This document shows positions 15,688-23,040 of a stretch of DNA of 36,817 bases, one piece after another; the first letter of the stretch is position 1, and the number at the start of each line of letters is the position of its first letter. Position numbers and translations under genes: made by a program. Location of the stretch: NCBI GenBank assembly GCA_045638125.1, contig JAZUAS010000114.1:1-36817 (forward strand), read 5' to 3'. The notes under the pieces were generated by a model. That model searched no databases. It was not told the origin of the DNA and was given only the letters and a program-made list of their open reading frames with translations. Source of the stretch: SVTX01 sp045638125. GTDB lineage: Bacteria > Bacillota > Clostridia > Oscillospirales > CAG-272.

Positions 15688-16752
15688 ATGACTGATAAAA
15701 AGAAACTTACCGTTGCCATGAGCGGCGGAATAGATAGTGCTGTGGCGGCTCTTATTGCCCTTGAGAATGGATATGAGGTCAGCGGCGCAACTATGAGTCT
15801 TTGCAAAAAAATCGACGAAAACGGAAACGATCTTGCATCGCAGGATATTGCCGATGCCAAGGCGGTTTGCGACAGGTTGGGTATCGAGCATAGAGTGTAT
15901 TATTTTGAGGACAAATTCCACTCCACAGTGGTTCGAGATTTTATAGACACATACTATTCGGGCGGCACGCCTAATCCTTGTATCGTATGCAATAAGCTTT
16001 TGAAATTCGGCGCATTTTTAGATGCGGAGATCGAGAATGGCGCAGAGCTTATCGCAACGGGTCACTATGCGAGAATTGAGCGCCGTGAGGACGGCAGATA
16101 TTTATTGAAAAAAGCTGCTGACGAGAAAAAGGATCAAACGTATATGCTCTGGTCGCTTTCCCAAAGTCAACTCTCTCACACCGTGTTCCCTCTCGGCGGC
16201 TTGACCAAGCCCGAAATACGAAAAATGGGCGAGGATAACGGATTTGTTATAGCTCATAAAAGCGACAGCCAGGACATATGCTTCGTTCCCGACGGAGACT
16301 ACGCATCCTTTATCGAGAAAGAGGTTGGTGAAAGGTATTCCTCTGGCAACTACGTTGACGAGGAAGGAAAGGTTCTTGGAAAGCATAAAGGTATTATTCA
16401 CTACACTATCGGTCAGCGCAAGGGCCTTGGAATTTCTATGGGCAGACATATTTTCGTTACGAAAAAGGATGCCGAGACCAACACCGTCACACTTGCCGAC
16501 GAGGACAAGCTTTTCACGAAAACCGTTGTGCTGAAAGGGATAAATCTTATTCCCTTTGATAGCTTTGAGGGCAAGATCAGGGTTTGCGCAAAGATTAGAT
16601 ACAGACACGCGGAAAACCCTGCTTACGCCGAGATCACGGGAGAGGACGAGATAACTCTCACCTTTGACGAGCCACAGAGAGCGCCCGCACCGGGGCAATC
16701 TGCGGTTATGTATGACGGAGATTACGTTGTCGGCGGCGGAATAATTGTATAA
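15688..16752 (+). CDS. mnmA: tRNA 2-thiouridine(34) synthase MnmA
   Basis: Uses ATP and sulfur passed from a cysteine desulfurase to put the 2-thio group on U34 of Lys, Glu and Gln tRNAs. It has 354 residues, normal length. Seen: a PP-loop SGGIDSA (residues 12-18, where SGGVDSS is more usual), the nucleophile C101 in CIVCNKLLKFG, TGHYARI, KDQTYMLW, and the second catalytic cysteine C198 in SDSQDICFVPDG, then the beta-barrel domain. AAAGGA precedes the ATG. It shares the promoter at 15115-15143 with trmL. The SUF genes of this window do not include a cysteine desulfurase, so its sulfur donor is encoded elsewhere. Confidence 0.97.
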   Translation: MTDKKKLTVAMSGGIDSAVAALIALENGYEVSGATMSLCKKIDENGNDLASQDIADAKAVCDRLGIEHRVYYFEDKFHSTVVRDFIDTYYSGGTPNPCIVCNKLLKFGAFLDAEIENGAELIATGHYARIERREDGRYLLKKAADEKKDQTYMLWSLSQSQLSHTVFPLGGLTKPEIRKMGEDNGFVIAHKSDSQDICFVPDGDYASFIEKEVGERYSSGNYVDEEGKVLGKHKGIIHYTIGQRKGLGISMGRHIFVTKKDAETNTVTLADEDKLFTKTVVLKGINLIPFDSFEGKIRVCAKIRYRHAENPAYAEITGEDEITLTFDEPQRAPAPGQSAVMYDGDYVVGGGIIV

Positions 16753-16758
16753 AACTCA

Positions 16759-16794
16759 TTTTGGCGCACCTACGATAAAGCAGGTGCGCCAAAA
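16759..16794. terminator. Shared terminator of mnmA and the decarboxylase gamma gene
   Basis: A 13-bp perfect stem, TTTTGGCGCACCT with AGGTGCGCCAAAA, around a 10-base loop stands between the two converging genes. The A/T ends of the stem supply the T-tract in either direction. Confidence 0.8.
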
Positions 16795-16810
16795 CGCGTT
16801 ATATATTGTT

Positions 16811-17047
16811 TTATTTTTTATTGCTCGTTACCTTGTTGAGTATCACAACTCCAACAATTATTATAAGCGTAACGATGAAAATACCGAACATTCCCTTTCC
16901 CATCATAGGAAGTGTGTAGACCATATTTTCAAATTGATTGTTTTCAGCCGGAAAGGTTTCAATGCCTTGAATTTCGGTTGTATTTTCAAGTGCCGCTGTA
17001 GTTTCAGTGGCTTCTGTATGTAACATAGTTTCGGTGCTATTTGACAT
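16811..17047 (-). CDS. Putative gamma subunit of a sodium-pump decarboxylase (OadG-like)
   Basis: A 78-residue protein with a Thr/Glu-rich soluble N-terminal part (about residues 1-45), then MMGKGMFGIFIVTLIIIVGVV, one membrane segment, and a short basic tail. Position and the PMMGKGMFGIFIVT pattern fit the small gamma subunit that anchors sodium-translocating decarboxylases. Known OadG proteins usually have the membrane helix first and the soluble tail after; here the order is reversed, with almost no tail after the helix. It lies 15 bases after the beta subunit gene, with GGAGG nine bases before the ATG, so the pair are cotranscribed. Identification rests mainly on context. Confidence 0.65.
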   Translation of the reverse strand: MSNSTETMLHTEATETTAALENTTEIQGIETFPAENNQFENMVYTLPMMGKGMFGIFIVTLIIIVGVVILNKVTSNKK

Positions 17048-17062
17048 AATGATTTTCCTCCT

Positions 17063-18190
17063 TTAACTCAACATTCCAAGAATTAATCCGCCTGCGATAA
17101 CGGAAGCTATCTGTCCGGATACATTTACACCGATGGTGTGAGGAAGAAGGAAGTTTTGGTTATCCTCTTCAAGTCCAATCTTATGTACCACTCGTGCGGA
17201 CATCGGGAAAGCAGAAATACCGGATGCTCCAATCATAGGGTTGATCTTTTCTTTGAGGAAAATATTCATTATTTTCGCAACCATTATTCCACCAACGGTA
17301 TCGAAAATGAAAGCGAAAAGACCAAGTCCAAGTATCATTAGTGTATCCCACTGCAAGAATTCTGCCGCAGTAAGTCTTGCGGAAATAGAAATGCCAAGGA
17401 AAATGGTAATAATATTTGCAAGTGAATTTTGTGCCGTTTCGGAAAGATTATCAAGGACACCACATTCACGAATGAGATTACCAAACATTAAGAAACCAAT
17501 TAGCTCTGCACTTTTGGGGGCAAAAATTCCAACGATAACGGTAACTACGATAGGAAACAGAATTCTTGTGAGCTTGGAAACAGAGGCAGGACGATAAGGC
17601 ATGCGGATCAAGCGTTCCTTCCTGGTGGTGCAAAGCTTTATCACAGGAGGCTGAATGATAGGAACAAGTGCCATATATGAGTACGCCGCTACCATGATAG
17701 CACCGGTATAATTTGAGCTTAATGCCTGTGAAACTGCAATTGCCGTGGGGCCGTCTGCTGCGCCGATAATAGCAATCGAGCCGGCATCATTGAGCGCAAA
17801 GCCAAGTAAAGCCGCCATTGACATTGTAAAGAATATGCCAAACTGCGCCGCCGCACCAAAGATCATAAGCTTGGGGTTTGAAAGCAAAGGTCCAAAATCG
17901 ATCATTGCGCCGATACCTATAAACAATAAAAGCGGAAACAGCTCGTTAGCGATACCTGCGTTAAAAAGAGTTGTTATAGAGCCATGTTCACTGACAATTC
18001 CCTCGCTTGCTAAGGGAAGGTTTACGAGAATTGCGCCAAGACCCATTGGAAGCAAGAGCGTGGGCTCCATCTTTTTCTTGATAGCCAAAAAGATCAAAAC
18101 ACCGCCTATTACCCACATCACTATTGTTTTCCAGTTATCACCGGTAGCGATATAGGTAAATCCTGAAAACAGTTCTTCAAAAAATCCCAT
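17063..18190 (-). CDS. Sodium-translocating decarboxylase beta subunit (OadB/MmdB/GcdB family)
   Basis: The integral-membrane subunit that couples decarboxylation of a carboxybiotin carrier to Na+ export. It has 375 residues and about ten membrane segments. Seen: MGFFEELFSGFTYIATGDNWKT is near the usual start; GIGAMIDFGPLLSNP; NDAGSIAIIGAADGPTAI, which holds the conserved Asp of the ion site; and MSARVVHKIG plus GVNVSGQIASVIAGG near the end. I start at 18190, where AAAGGAG precedes the ATG; an upstream in-frame ATG (18277) falls inside the structured leader. No alpha (carboxyltransferase) or biotin-carrier gene is adjacent, so the substrate (oxaloacetate, methylmalonyl-CoA or glutaconyl-CoA) cannot be assigned. 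Expression appears to be set by the riboswitch-like leader at 18230-18352. Confidence 0.92.
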   Translation of the reverse strand: MGFFEELFSGFTYIATGDNWKTIVMWVIGGVLIFLAIKKKMEPTLLLPMGLGAILVNLPLASEGIVSEHGSITTLFNAGIANELFPLLLFIGIGAMIDFGPLLSNPKLMIFGAAAQFGIFFTMSMAALLGFALNDAGSIAIIGAADGPTAIAVSQALSSNYTGAIMVAAYSYMALVPIIQPPVIKLCTTRKERLIRMPYRPASVSKLTRILFPIVVTVIVGIFAPKSAELIGFLMFGNLIRECGVLDNLSETAQNSLANIITIFLGISISARLTAAEFLQWDTLMILGLGLFAFIFDTVGGIMVAKIMNIFLKEKINPMIGASGISAFPMSARVVHKIGLEEDNQNFLLPHTIGVNVSGQIASVIAGGLILGMLS

Positions 18191-18229
18191 TTTGCGTTCT
18201 CCTTTAAAATAATCGGGGTGCAAGGACAC

Positions 18230-18272
18230 AAAAAAAGACTTTCGCGCAGTAAAAAACTGCAACGAAAGTCTT
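18230..18272 (-). terminator. Intrinsic terminator in the leader (expression platform)
   Basis: On the minus strand AAGACTTTCG (18263-18272) pairs perfectly with CGAAAGTCTT (18235-18244), with a further GCAGT/ACTGC pair inside and a run of seven T at the end. It lies about 40 bases before the beta-subunit start codon, so it would stop transcription before the gene. Its 5' arm is also the 3' arm of the proposed aptamer closing stem. Confidence 0.9.
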
Positions 18273-18352
18273 GCCAATTAAATCTTTCGCGGGTAAATAC
18301 CGTATTGACGCGAAAAGATGCGACTGTGTCGTTGGCTACTCCCTAACATTAC
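18259..18352 (-). ncRNA. Riboswitch-like leader, yybP-ykoY-type (Mn2+) fold or a related cation sensor
   Basis: Minus-strand RNA from about 18352 shows features of the yybP-ykoY class: GGAGTAGC (18335-18342) after a closing stem, a matching GCAAGA (18269-18274) before the other arm, the pair CCAA/TTGG that opens the inner helix, a small hairpin CGAC-ACA-GTCG (18321-18331), a longer stem 18309-18319 with 18282-18291, and a CGTCAATA element in its loop. P1 (18343-18352 with 18259-18268) has eight pairs around two U-U mismatches. P1 and the terminator cannot form together, so ligand binding should allow transcription. Known yybP-ykoY RNAs sense Mn2+. The gene controlled here is a sodium pump, so another cation-sensing class, such as the Na+ (DUF1646) riboswitch, is a serious alternative. 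Confidence 0.7.
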
Positions 18353-18359
18353 GAGGGAA

Positions 18360-18388
18360 ATTATACCACAGTTGAATTCGTTTGTCAA
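18360..18388 (-). promoter_or_regulatory. Perfect promoter of the beta/gamma decarboxylase operon
   Basis: TTGACA (18383-18388), 17 bases, TATAAT (18360-18365) on the minus strand, with TGTGG directly before the -10 box. It starts the RNA right at the edge of the riboswitch-like fold. Confidence 0.93.
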
Positions 18389-18419
18389 TAGGTATTATAA
18401 TAAATAGGTAGAAATTTTT

Positions 18420-19352
18420 TTATTCTTTATAATAAATATGTAGACTTCTGATCTCGCCGTTAGATATCATATCGTTGATGGAATAGGCGTGCGACTCCAG
18501 ATAATTACAGCTCGCCTCACTTATTCCTTGTCGCTTGAATTCATTGATAAATTCCATGCTTATCTCCTCGATCAAAAGCTCGATCCTTAAGGTCTCGTCC
18601 GAAGGTAGAGTTGCCAGAGCTGTCAACTTATCAGCCATTGAAGAAAGGCTCGGCAGTTCCCTCATAGCGCGGAATATCCATTTATAATATGGCGCGTGGC
18701 GACCTTCAAGCAGAAAGGTCAGCTCGGCGGCGTTGCGCACAAATTCATCAAGGGCAAGTCTTGCCGCGGCGACCTCACCGTGGGAAATGCATCTTTTATA
18801 ATTGTACTGCCCCGATTGAGCCATGTGGAGGGCGCAGGATGCGATTTTCTTGAGGCGGACATCTTCGGGCATGCCGTTTTTAATTATCTCACGGATACGG
18901 GTAAATTCTCCGAGAGGATCGCAGAAAACTTTTCCGTTAGTGGCCTCGGCAAAATAGTGTGACGGCGTGTAGAGCCAATCCTGCCAACACTCTGGAGCAC
19001 CGTTTCGTCCTGTGTAGGAAGAATAAAAATCTCCAATGGTATGCACACCCTTTTCCTTTGATCCAAGGGCGCTTTTATCGAGGCATTTTATGCCGTTATA
19101 CTCCTTCGGAAGCTTGGAATAGGCGCGGAAAAGCTTAAATCCGAATTCTTTTTCGTCATCCTCGGTGAGCCAGATGCAAAAGCCCGGCTCGAAATCGTGG
19201 TCAAGAGAAATATCGTCGTCAAAGCCGAAGCACTCCGAGCCATGTCCCACAAGACCTACTGCAATTCTGTCAAGATAGGGCGAAAAGTCCTTTTGCAGCA
19301 TAGGTTTGCCGTATTCCTCGTAAAAGTCACGAGATAGCTCAAGCCCCTTCAT
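18420..19352 (-). CDS. DUF4037 domain protein, nucleotidyltransferase-like
   Basis: A 310-residue cytoplasmic protein of the DUF4037 family. The N-terminal part carries VGLVGHGSECFGFDDDISLD (residues about 32-52), a GS-x-DDD pattern like that of nucleotidyltransferases, and WQDWLYTPSHYFAEATNG further on. Some relatives are encoded with or fused to a TPR protein, as here. Its start overlaps the end of the TPR gene by 14 bases, a sign of translational coupling, and GGAG stands seven bases before the ATG. It ends the operon; I see no clear hairpin after the stop, so some transcripts may run on into the riboswitch region. The biochemical role of DUF4037 is not known to me. Confidence 0.85.
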   Translation of the reverse strand: MKGLELSRDFYEEYGKPMLQKDFSPYLDRIAVGLVGHGSECFGFDDDISLDHDFEPGFCIWLTEDDEKEFGFKLFRAYSKLPKEYNGIKCLDKSALGSKEKGVHTIGDFYSSYTGRNGAPECWQDWLYTPSHYFAEATNGKVFCDPLGEFTRIREIIKNGMPEDVRLKKIASCALHMAQSGQYNYKRCISHGEVAAARLALDEFVRNAAELTFLLEGRHAPYYKWIFRAMRELPSLSSMADKLTALATLPSDETLRIELLIEEISMEFINEFKRQGISEASCNYLESHAYSINDMISNGEIRSLHIYYKE

Positions 19353-20124
19353 AGATCTTCTCCGAGAGAGCCTTCAGCTCTGCTTCCTTTTCAAAATATC
19401 CGAAAAATCCAAACGAGGGATAGCACTTGGAGCAAATGAAGGCAAAATCACCGTCCAGCTGATTTTTCTCAGACTTGAGAAGCTCCCAAGCCTTGTCCAT
19501 TATCTCGTAAACGCGCTCGTCGAGAGGATCTTGATCGTAGTAGATGTGCGCCACGTTGATAAGGCTCACGGCAATCTCGCCAAGGCAATCGTCTTTGCCG
19601 TCAAGGATCTCGATAGCCTTGAAGCAGGACATTTCTGCGCTTATGTAGTCGCCAATATCTTTGTATGCGGACGAAACGTTATTATAGAGCGCGGCAAGTC
19701 TGTAGTCCTTGGGGTCGAGGTGACTTTCGTAGAGCACCTTCGCCTTTTCGTAATACGCCATGGCGGCTTCAGCCTTGCCGAAAGCCTTCATGGTGGTGGC
19801 TCCGTTAAGATATACGGTGCCCGATGAGATAGGATCGCCTACGCCCTGCTTTTCTATAAGCTCAAAGGCCTCGGAAATAGCCGATGTTCCCTTTTGCTCG
19901 TCTCCCGTTCTTCTGTAATAGCCGATCTTTTCGTTAAGGATTTCCAAAAGTCCTCGGGTGTCGCCAAGTGTACGTGCCTCGCCTTCCCAAAAATCGAGAG
20001 TTTTGCTAACACCCGCAAGATCGTTTCGTGAAAACTGTTCGTTCAGCTTGTCAAACACGCGGTTCAAGGGTATGGTCTTGTAGCTTTCCTTGGAGCAGCT
20101 TGAGCAATTCAAATCGTAGTTCAT
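19339..20124 (-). CDS. TPR-repeat protein
   Basis: A 261-residue cytoplasmic protein made almost wholly of helical repeats of tetratricopeptide type: examples are RNDLAGVSKTLDFWEGEAR, FGKAEAAMAYYEKAKVLYES and GDYISAEMSCFKAIEIL, at about residues 35, 118 and 162, four or five repeats in all. TPR domains bind partner proteins. The N-terminus has CSSC (residues 7-10), possibly a metal site. It lies four bases after the Dabb gene and overlaps the DUF4037 gene, so all three are one transcript. It probably serves as adaptor for the DUF4037 protein. The ribosome binding site is weak (GGAG, 13 bases upstream), so coupling with the upstream gene is likely. Confidence 0.85.
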   Translation of the reverse strand: MNYDLNCSSCSKESYKTIPLNRVFDKLNEQFSRNDLAGVSKTLDFWEGEARTLGDTRGLLEILNEKIGYYRRTGDEQKGTSAISEAFELIEKQGVGDPISSGTVYLNGATTMKAFGKAEAAMAYYEKAKVLYESHLDPKDYRLAALYNNVSSAYKDIGDYISAEMSCFKAIEILDGKDDCLGEIAVSLINVAHIYYDQDPLDERVYEIMDKAWELLKSEKNQLDGDFAFICSKCYPSFGFFGYFEKEAELKALSEKIYEGA

Positions 20125-20128
20125 ATTT

Positions 20129-20443
20129 TCACTGTATCTCCGACTTTACGGTATCGGTTATAGCCTGCGCGCATCTTACTTTGCCGATGAACTCTGCAAC
20201 CTTAACGTGCTCGGGATGCACGCGGTAAACCTCGAGCGTTTCCAAAGAATCGAATTCTGTAATGTATATCATATCAAATGATCTCTCGCTACGGAGAACG
20301 TCTTTTTCGACGCTCATATATTTGATCTCGGGAATTGTCTTTTTCAGCTGAACGAATCTCTCTGTCAGCTCGTTCATTATTTCCTCTTTGTTCATTCCCT
20401 CAAATTCGTCAACAAACTTCCACATTATAATGTGTCTTATCAT
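20129..20443 (-). CDS. Dabb-family (stress-responsive alpha/beta barrel) protein
   Basis: A 104-residue cytoplasmic protein of the Dabb family of ferredoxin-like dimeric barrels. It opens MIRHIIMWKF, the family's usual start with a conserved His, and has the pattern SFDMIYITEFDSLETLEVYRVHPEHVKVAEFI with the HPEH motif. Related barrels include polyketide cyclases and stress proteins of plants; the bacterial members are mostly uncharacterised, so I give no reaction. AAAGGAG stands seven bases before the ATG. First gene of the operon with the TPR and DUF4037 genes, under the promoter at 20505-20534. Confidence 0.92.
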   Translation of the reverse strand: MIRHIIMWKFVDEFEGMNKEEIMNELTERFVQLKKTIPEIKYMSVEKDVLRSERSFDMIYITEFDSLETLEVYRVHPEHVKVAEFIGKVRCAQAITDTVKSEIQ

Positions 20444-20504
20444 TTTAAAGCTCCTTTCGGTGGCATATTTTTACTAAAAAAGCGTTGCAATTGACTTATT
20501 ATCA

Positions 20505-20534
20505 ATTATAGCATAATTATTTTACTTGTGTCAA
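20505..20534 (-). promoter_or_regulatory. Promoter of the Dabb-TPR-DUF4037 operon
   Basis: TTGACA (20529-20534), an 18-base spacer, TATAAT (20505-20510), with TG one base before the -10 box. It is divergent from the antiporter promoter. Confidence 0.85.
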
Positions 20535-20564
20535 CCGAAAATTCAACTATTTTCCTGAAAACTA

Positions 20565-20593
20565 TTGACAAATCATAAATAAAGTAGTAAAAT
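20565..20593 (+). promoter_or_regulatory. Promoter of the antiporter-MgtC operon
   Basis: TTGACA (20565-20570), 17 bases, TAAAAT (20588-20593). The leader to the start codon is about 115 bases and T-rich; I found no convincing stable structure in it. Confidence 0.75.
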
Positions 20594-20713
20594 ATACGAA
20601 AGGTACAGAGAAATGGAGACGTATCGAAACAAAAGGTTATTTGAGCCGTTTGTTTTGATGTGTCTTTTCGTTTTTTATATTTGTTTTTATTTTTTTGAAA
20701 AGGAGGCTTGTCG

Positions 20714-22177
20714 GTGTTAAATAATTTTTACGCAGGAATTGAAAGCGAGACCGCAAAGGTAATAATTGCGGTTGCGATCATGCTCTTTGCAGGATTTGCT
20801 CTTACGAGATTTACAAAGCTGTTGCACTTGCCAAACGTTACAGCTTACATAGTTGCTGGTATTCTGATAGGCCCCTTCGTCTTGAACCTTGTTCCTACCG
20901 GTGTTATTCAGGGTACGGGCTTCCTTGCCGATATCGCTCTCGCATTTATTTCATTCAGTGTAGGTGAATTCTTCAAGCTTTCATCGCTGAAAAAGAACGG
21001 TCTTAAAACCGTAATAATTACGCTTTTTGAAGCTCTTTCGTCGGCTTTGCTGATATTTGTTCTCACATTCTTTATATTGAGACTTAACATAGGCTTCTCT
21101 ATTATTTTGTCGGCACTTGCGGCGGCAACAGCTCCTACGTCTACTGCCATGACTATAAGACAGTCTAAAGCGAGAGGTCCTTTCGTTGATACCGTGCTTC
21201 AGGTTATTGCGCTTGACGACGTGCTGAGTCTTATAGCGTTCAGTATTGCTTTGTCTGTTGCAGGCCCCTTCCTTTCTGCCGGCGACTCGCCTGTTGCAAT
21301 CAACTTTACCGACGTTATAATGCCCATAGTTATTAATATTGGATTGATGGTTATGGGTGCATTCTTCGGTTTCTTCTTAAAGTTCCTTATGCCCAAGAAG
21401 CGTACCACCGATAACAGATTGATAATTCTTATCAGTATGTTGTTTACATTCTGCGGTATATGTGCCATTTTAGGTGTTTCTCCGCTTCTCGGTTGCTTGA
21501 CCATGGGAATGGTGTATATCAACGTTTCTGGTGACGATAAGCTTTATAAGCAGCTCAACTATTTCAGCCCTCCTATAATGCTTTTATTCTTCGTTCGTTC
21601 CGGTGCAAATTTAAAGATCGATGCGCTCTTCTCTGTAAGCGGTAATAGTGGAGCAGTTCCGATCATTGTTGTTGCAATTCTCTACTTCCTTGTCCGTATG
21701 GTTGGTAAATACGGCGGTGCTTTTCTTGGTGGTTTGGTTACCAAGAGTCCGAAAGAAACGAAGAAGTTTCTGGGTCTAGCCCTTATCCCGCAAGCGGGTG
21801 TTACTATCGGTCTTGCGGCTATGGCACAGGAAACAATTGGAGGTGTTGACGGTGCAAACCTCAATACCATAATTCTTGCCTCGGGTATTCTTTACGAGCT
21901 TATCGGCCCTGCTTGCGCCAACACTGCGCTTCACCTTGCGGGCGCAATACCTCATAAGATCGAGGACATAGCTCCGGTTGAAACTGTTGACGAGCATGGT
22001 AATCAAAAGAGCGAGGTCGAAATTCTTATTGCTCGTATCAATAAGATACGAGAGGAACTTCCCGAACCCGAAAAGGTTGATATGTCTCCTGAGGAAGCCG
22101 CTTTCCTTGAAGCGGCGGACGAACAATATGAAGCTCTTTCCGAGCTTCAACGCAGACGGTTCAGAAACCGCAGATAA
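20714..22177 (+). CDS. Cation:proton antiporter, CPA2 family
   Basis: A 487-residue membrane protein of the CPA2 family (NapA/KefB-like), which exchanges Na+ or K+ for protons across the cytoplasmic membrane. About 12 to 13 membrane segments; the family marks are ITAYIVAGILIGP-like NVTAYIVAGILIGPF, ATAPTSTAMTIRQSKARG, and ALDDVLSLIAF with the paired Asp of the ion site. A soluble acidic C-terminal tail of about 75 residues follows, without an NAD-binding domain. I start at the GTG at 20714, seven bases after GGAGG; a TTG at 20708 lies only one base from that site. It is followed after 35 bases by an MgtC-like gene, giving a two-gene ion-homeostasis operon. Confidence 0.9.
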   Translation: MLNNFYAGIESETAKVIIAVAIMLFAGFALTRFTKLLHLPNVTAYIVAGILIGPFVLNLVPTGVIQGTGFLADIALAFISFSVGEFFKLSSLKKNGLKTVIITLFEALSSALLIFVLTFFILRLNIGFSIILSALAAATAPTSTAMTIRQSKARGPFVDTVLQVIALDDVLSLIAFSIALSVAGPFLSAGDSPVAINFTDVIMPIVINIGLMVMGAFFGFFLKFLMPKKRTTDNRLIILISMLFTFCGICAILGVSPLLGCLTMGMVYINVSGDDKLYKQLNYFSPPIMLLFFVRSGANLKIDALFSVSGNSGAVPIIVVAILYFLVRMVGKYGGAFLGGLVTKSPKETKKFLGLALIPQAGVTIGLAAMAQETIGGVDGANLNTIILASGILYELIGPACANTALHLAGAIPHKIEDIAPVETVDEHGNQKSEVEILIARINKIREELPEPEKVDMSPEEAAFLEAADEQYEALSELQRRRFRNRR

Positions 22178-22212
22178 TCTTTACTACTACATAAGAAAGG
22201 TGTGTGCACAAA

Positions 22213-22947
22213 ATGCCTGAATTTTTAAATGCTATTGATCCCATAAGCGAGCTTCTCGGCGAGTGGGCTTCCAGACTTGACCTTTGGTCTATACTTCTTC
22301 GAATCGCGCTTTCGATCCTTTTCTCCGCTATAATCGGCTGGGAGCGTTCTACTAAGCGTCATGCCGCAGGTCTGCGTACCTTCATGCTTGTTTCTCTTGC
22401 ATCGACTATGGGTATGATTCTTGATCTTTACCTTATTACCGTTTATTCCGTTGCGTTCCCTCTCGTTTCTGCCGCAGTAATTATCGGTATAGCGATAGTC
22501 AGCTCCAACTCCATTCTTTTCAGCTCCAAGAGCCAAATAAAGGGTCTTACCACCGCGGCAGGACTTTGGTCTGTTGGTTTTATAGGACTTTTGTGCGGAG
22601 CAGGATTTTATACCGTATCGCTTATTGCGTTTATCACTATGATGGTCTGTCTCTCCTTCTTCCCTCGTATGGAGCGCCATTTCAAGAATCGTTCTAATCA
22701 TTTTGAAATCCACCTTGAGCTTAAAAACAAGGAAAATCTTCAAAGCTTTGTTTCCACTATTCGTCAGCTCGGTCTTCGTATTGACGATATTGAAGTCAAT
22801 CCCGCTTACATCAACTCCGGTCTCAGCGTTTATTCTATAGCTCTTACCATTCAAAGTGCTGAACTGAAAAAATATAAGTCCCACAGTGAGATAATCGACG
22901 CTCTCCGTTCAATCGAATATATACACCACATTGAGGAAATGTCGTAA
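22213..22947 (+). CDS. MgtC/SapB family membrane protein
   Basis: A 244-residue protein with four or five N-terminal membrane segments and a soluble C-terminal domain (about residues 155-244) that looks like an ACT-type fold. Family motifs: GWERSTKRHAAGLRTFMLVS (residues about 39-58) and KGLTTAAGLW. MgtC proteins are linked to growth at low Mg2+ and to control of ATP synthase in some pathogens; most members, including this one, are undefined. I choose the ATG at 22213; a GTG at 22204 is in frame but only three bases from AAAGG. It is the second gene of the antiporter operon, ended by the hairpin at 22953-22984. Confidence 0.9.
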   Translation: MPEFLNAIDPISELLGEWASRLDLWSILLRIALSILFSAIIGWERSTKRHAAGLRTFMLVSLASTMGMILDLYLITVYSVAFPLVSAAVIIGIAIVSSNSILFSSKSQIKGLTTAAGLWSVGFIGLLCGAGFYTVSLIAFITMMVCLSFFPRMERHFKNRSNHFEIHLELKNKENLQSFVSTIRQLGLRIDDIEVNPAYINSGLSVYSIALTIQSAELKKYKSHSEIIDALRSIEYIHHIEEMS

Positions 22948-22952
22948 TTTTG

Positions 22953-22984
22953 AAGAACCGTTGCAAATCGCAACGGTTCTTTTA
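22953..22984 (+). terminator. Terminator of the antiporter-MgtC operon
   Basis: A 12-bp perfect stem AAGAACCGTTGC/GCAACGGTTCTT and a 5-base loop, followed by TTTATT. The next gene's -35 box starts directly after it. Confidence 0.92.
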
Positions 22985-23013
22985 TTGACAAAATTCATAC
23001 TTTGTGATATAAT
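22985..23013 (+). promoter_or_regulatory. rmuC promoter
   Basis: TTGACA (22985-22990), 17 bases, TATAAT (23008-23013), with TGTGA directly before the -10 box. Confidence 0.92.
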
Positions 23014-23040
23014 TCTAATAAATAAATTTTTGGAGTGCGT

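Noticed and set aside
20594..20713. Riboswitch in the antiporter leader
   Set aside because: The leader is long but T-rich; only a weak AAACAAA/TTTGTTT pairing was seen and no known riboswitch core.
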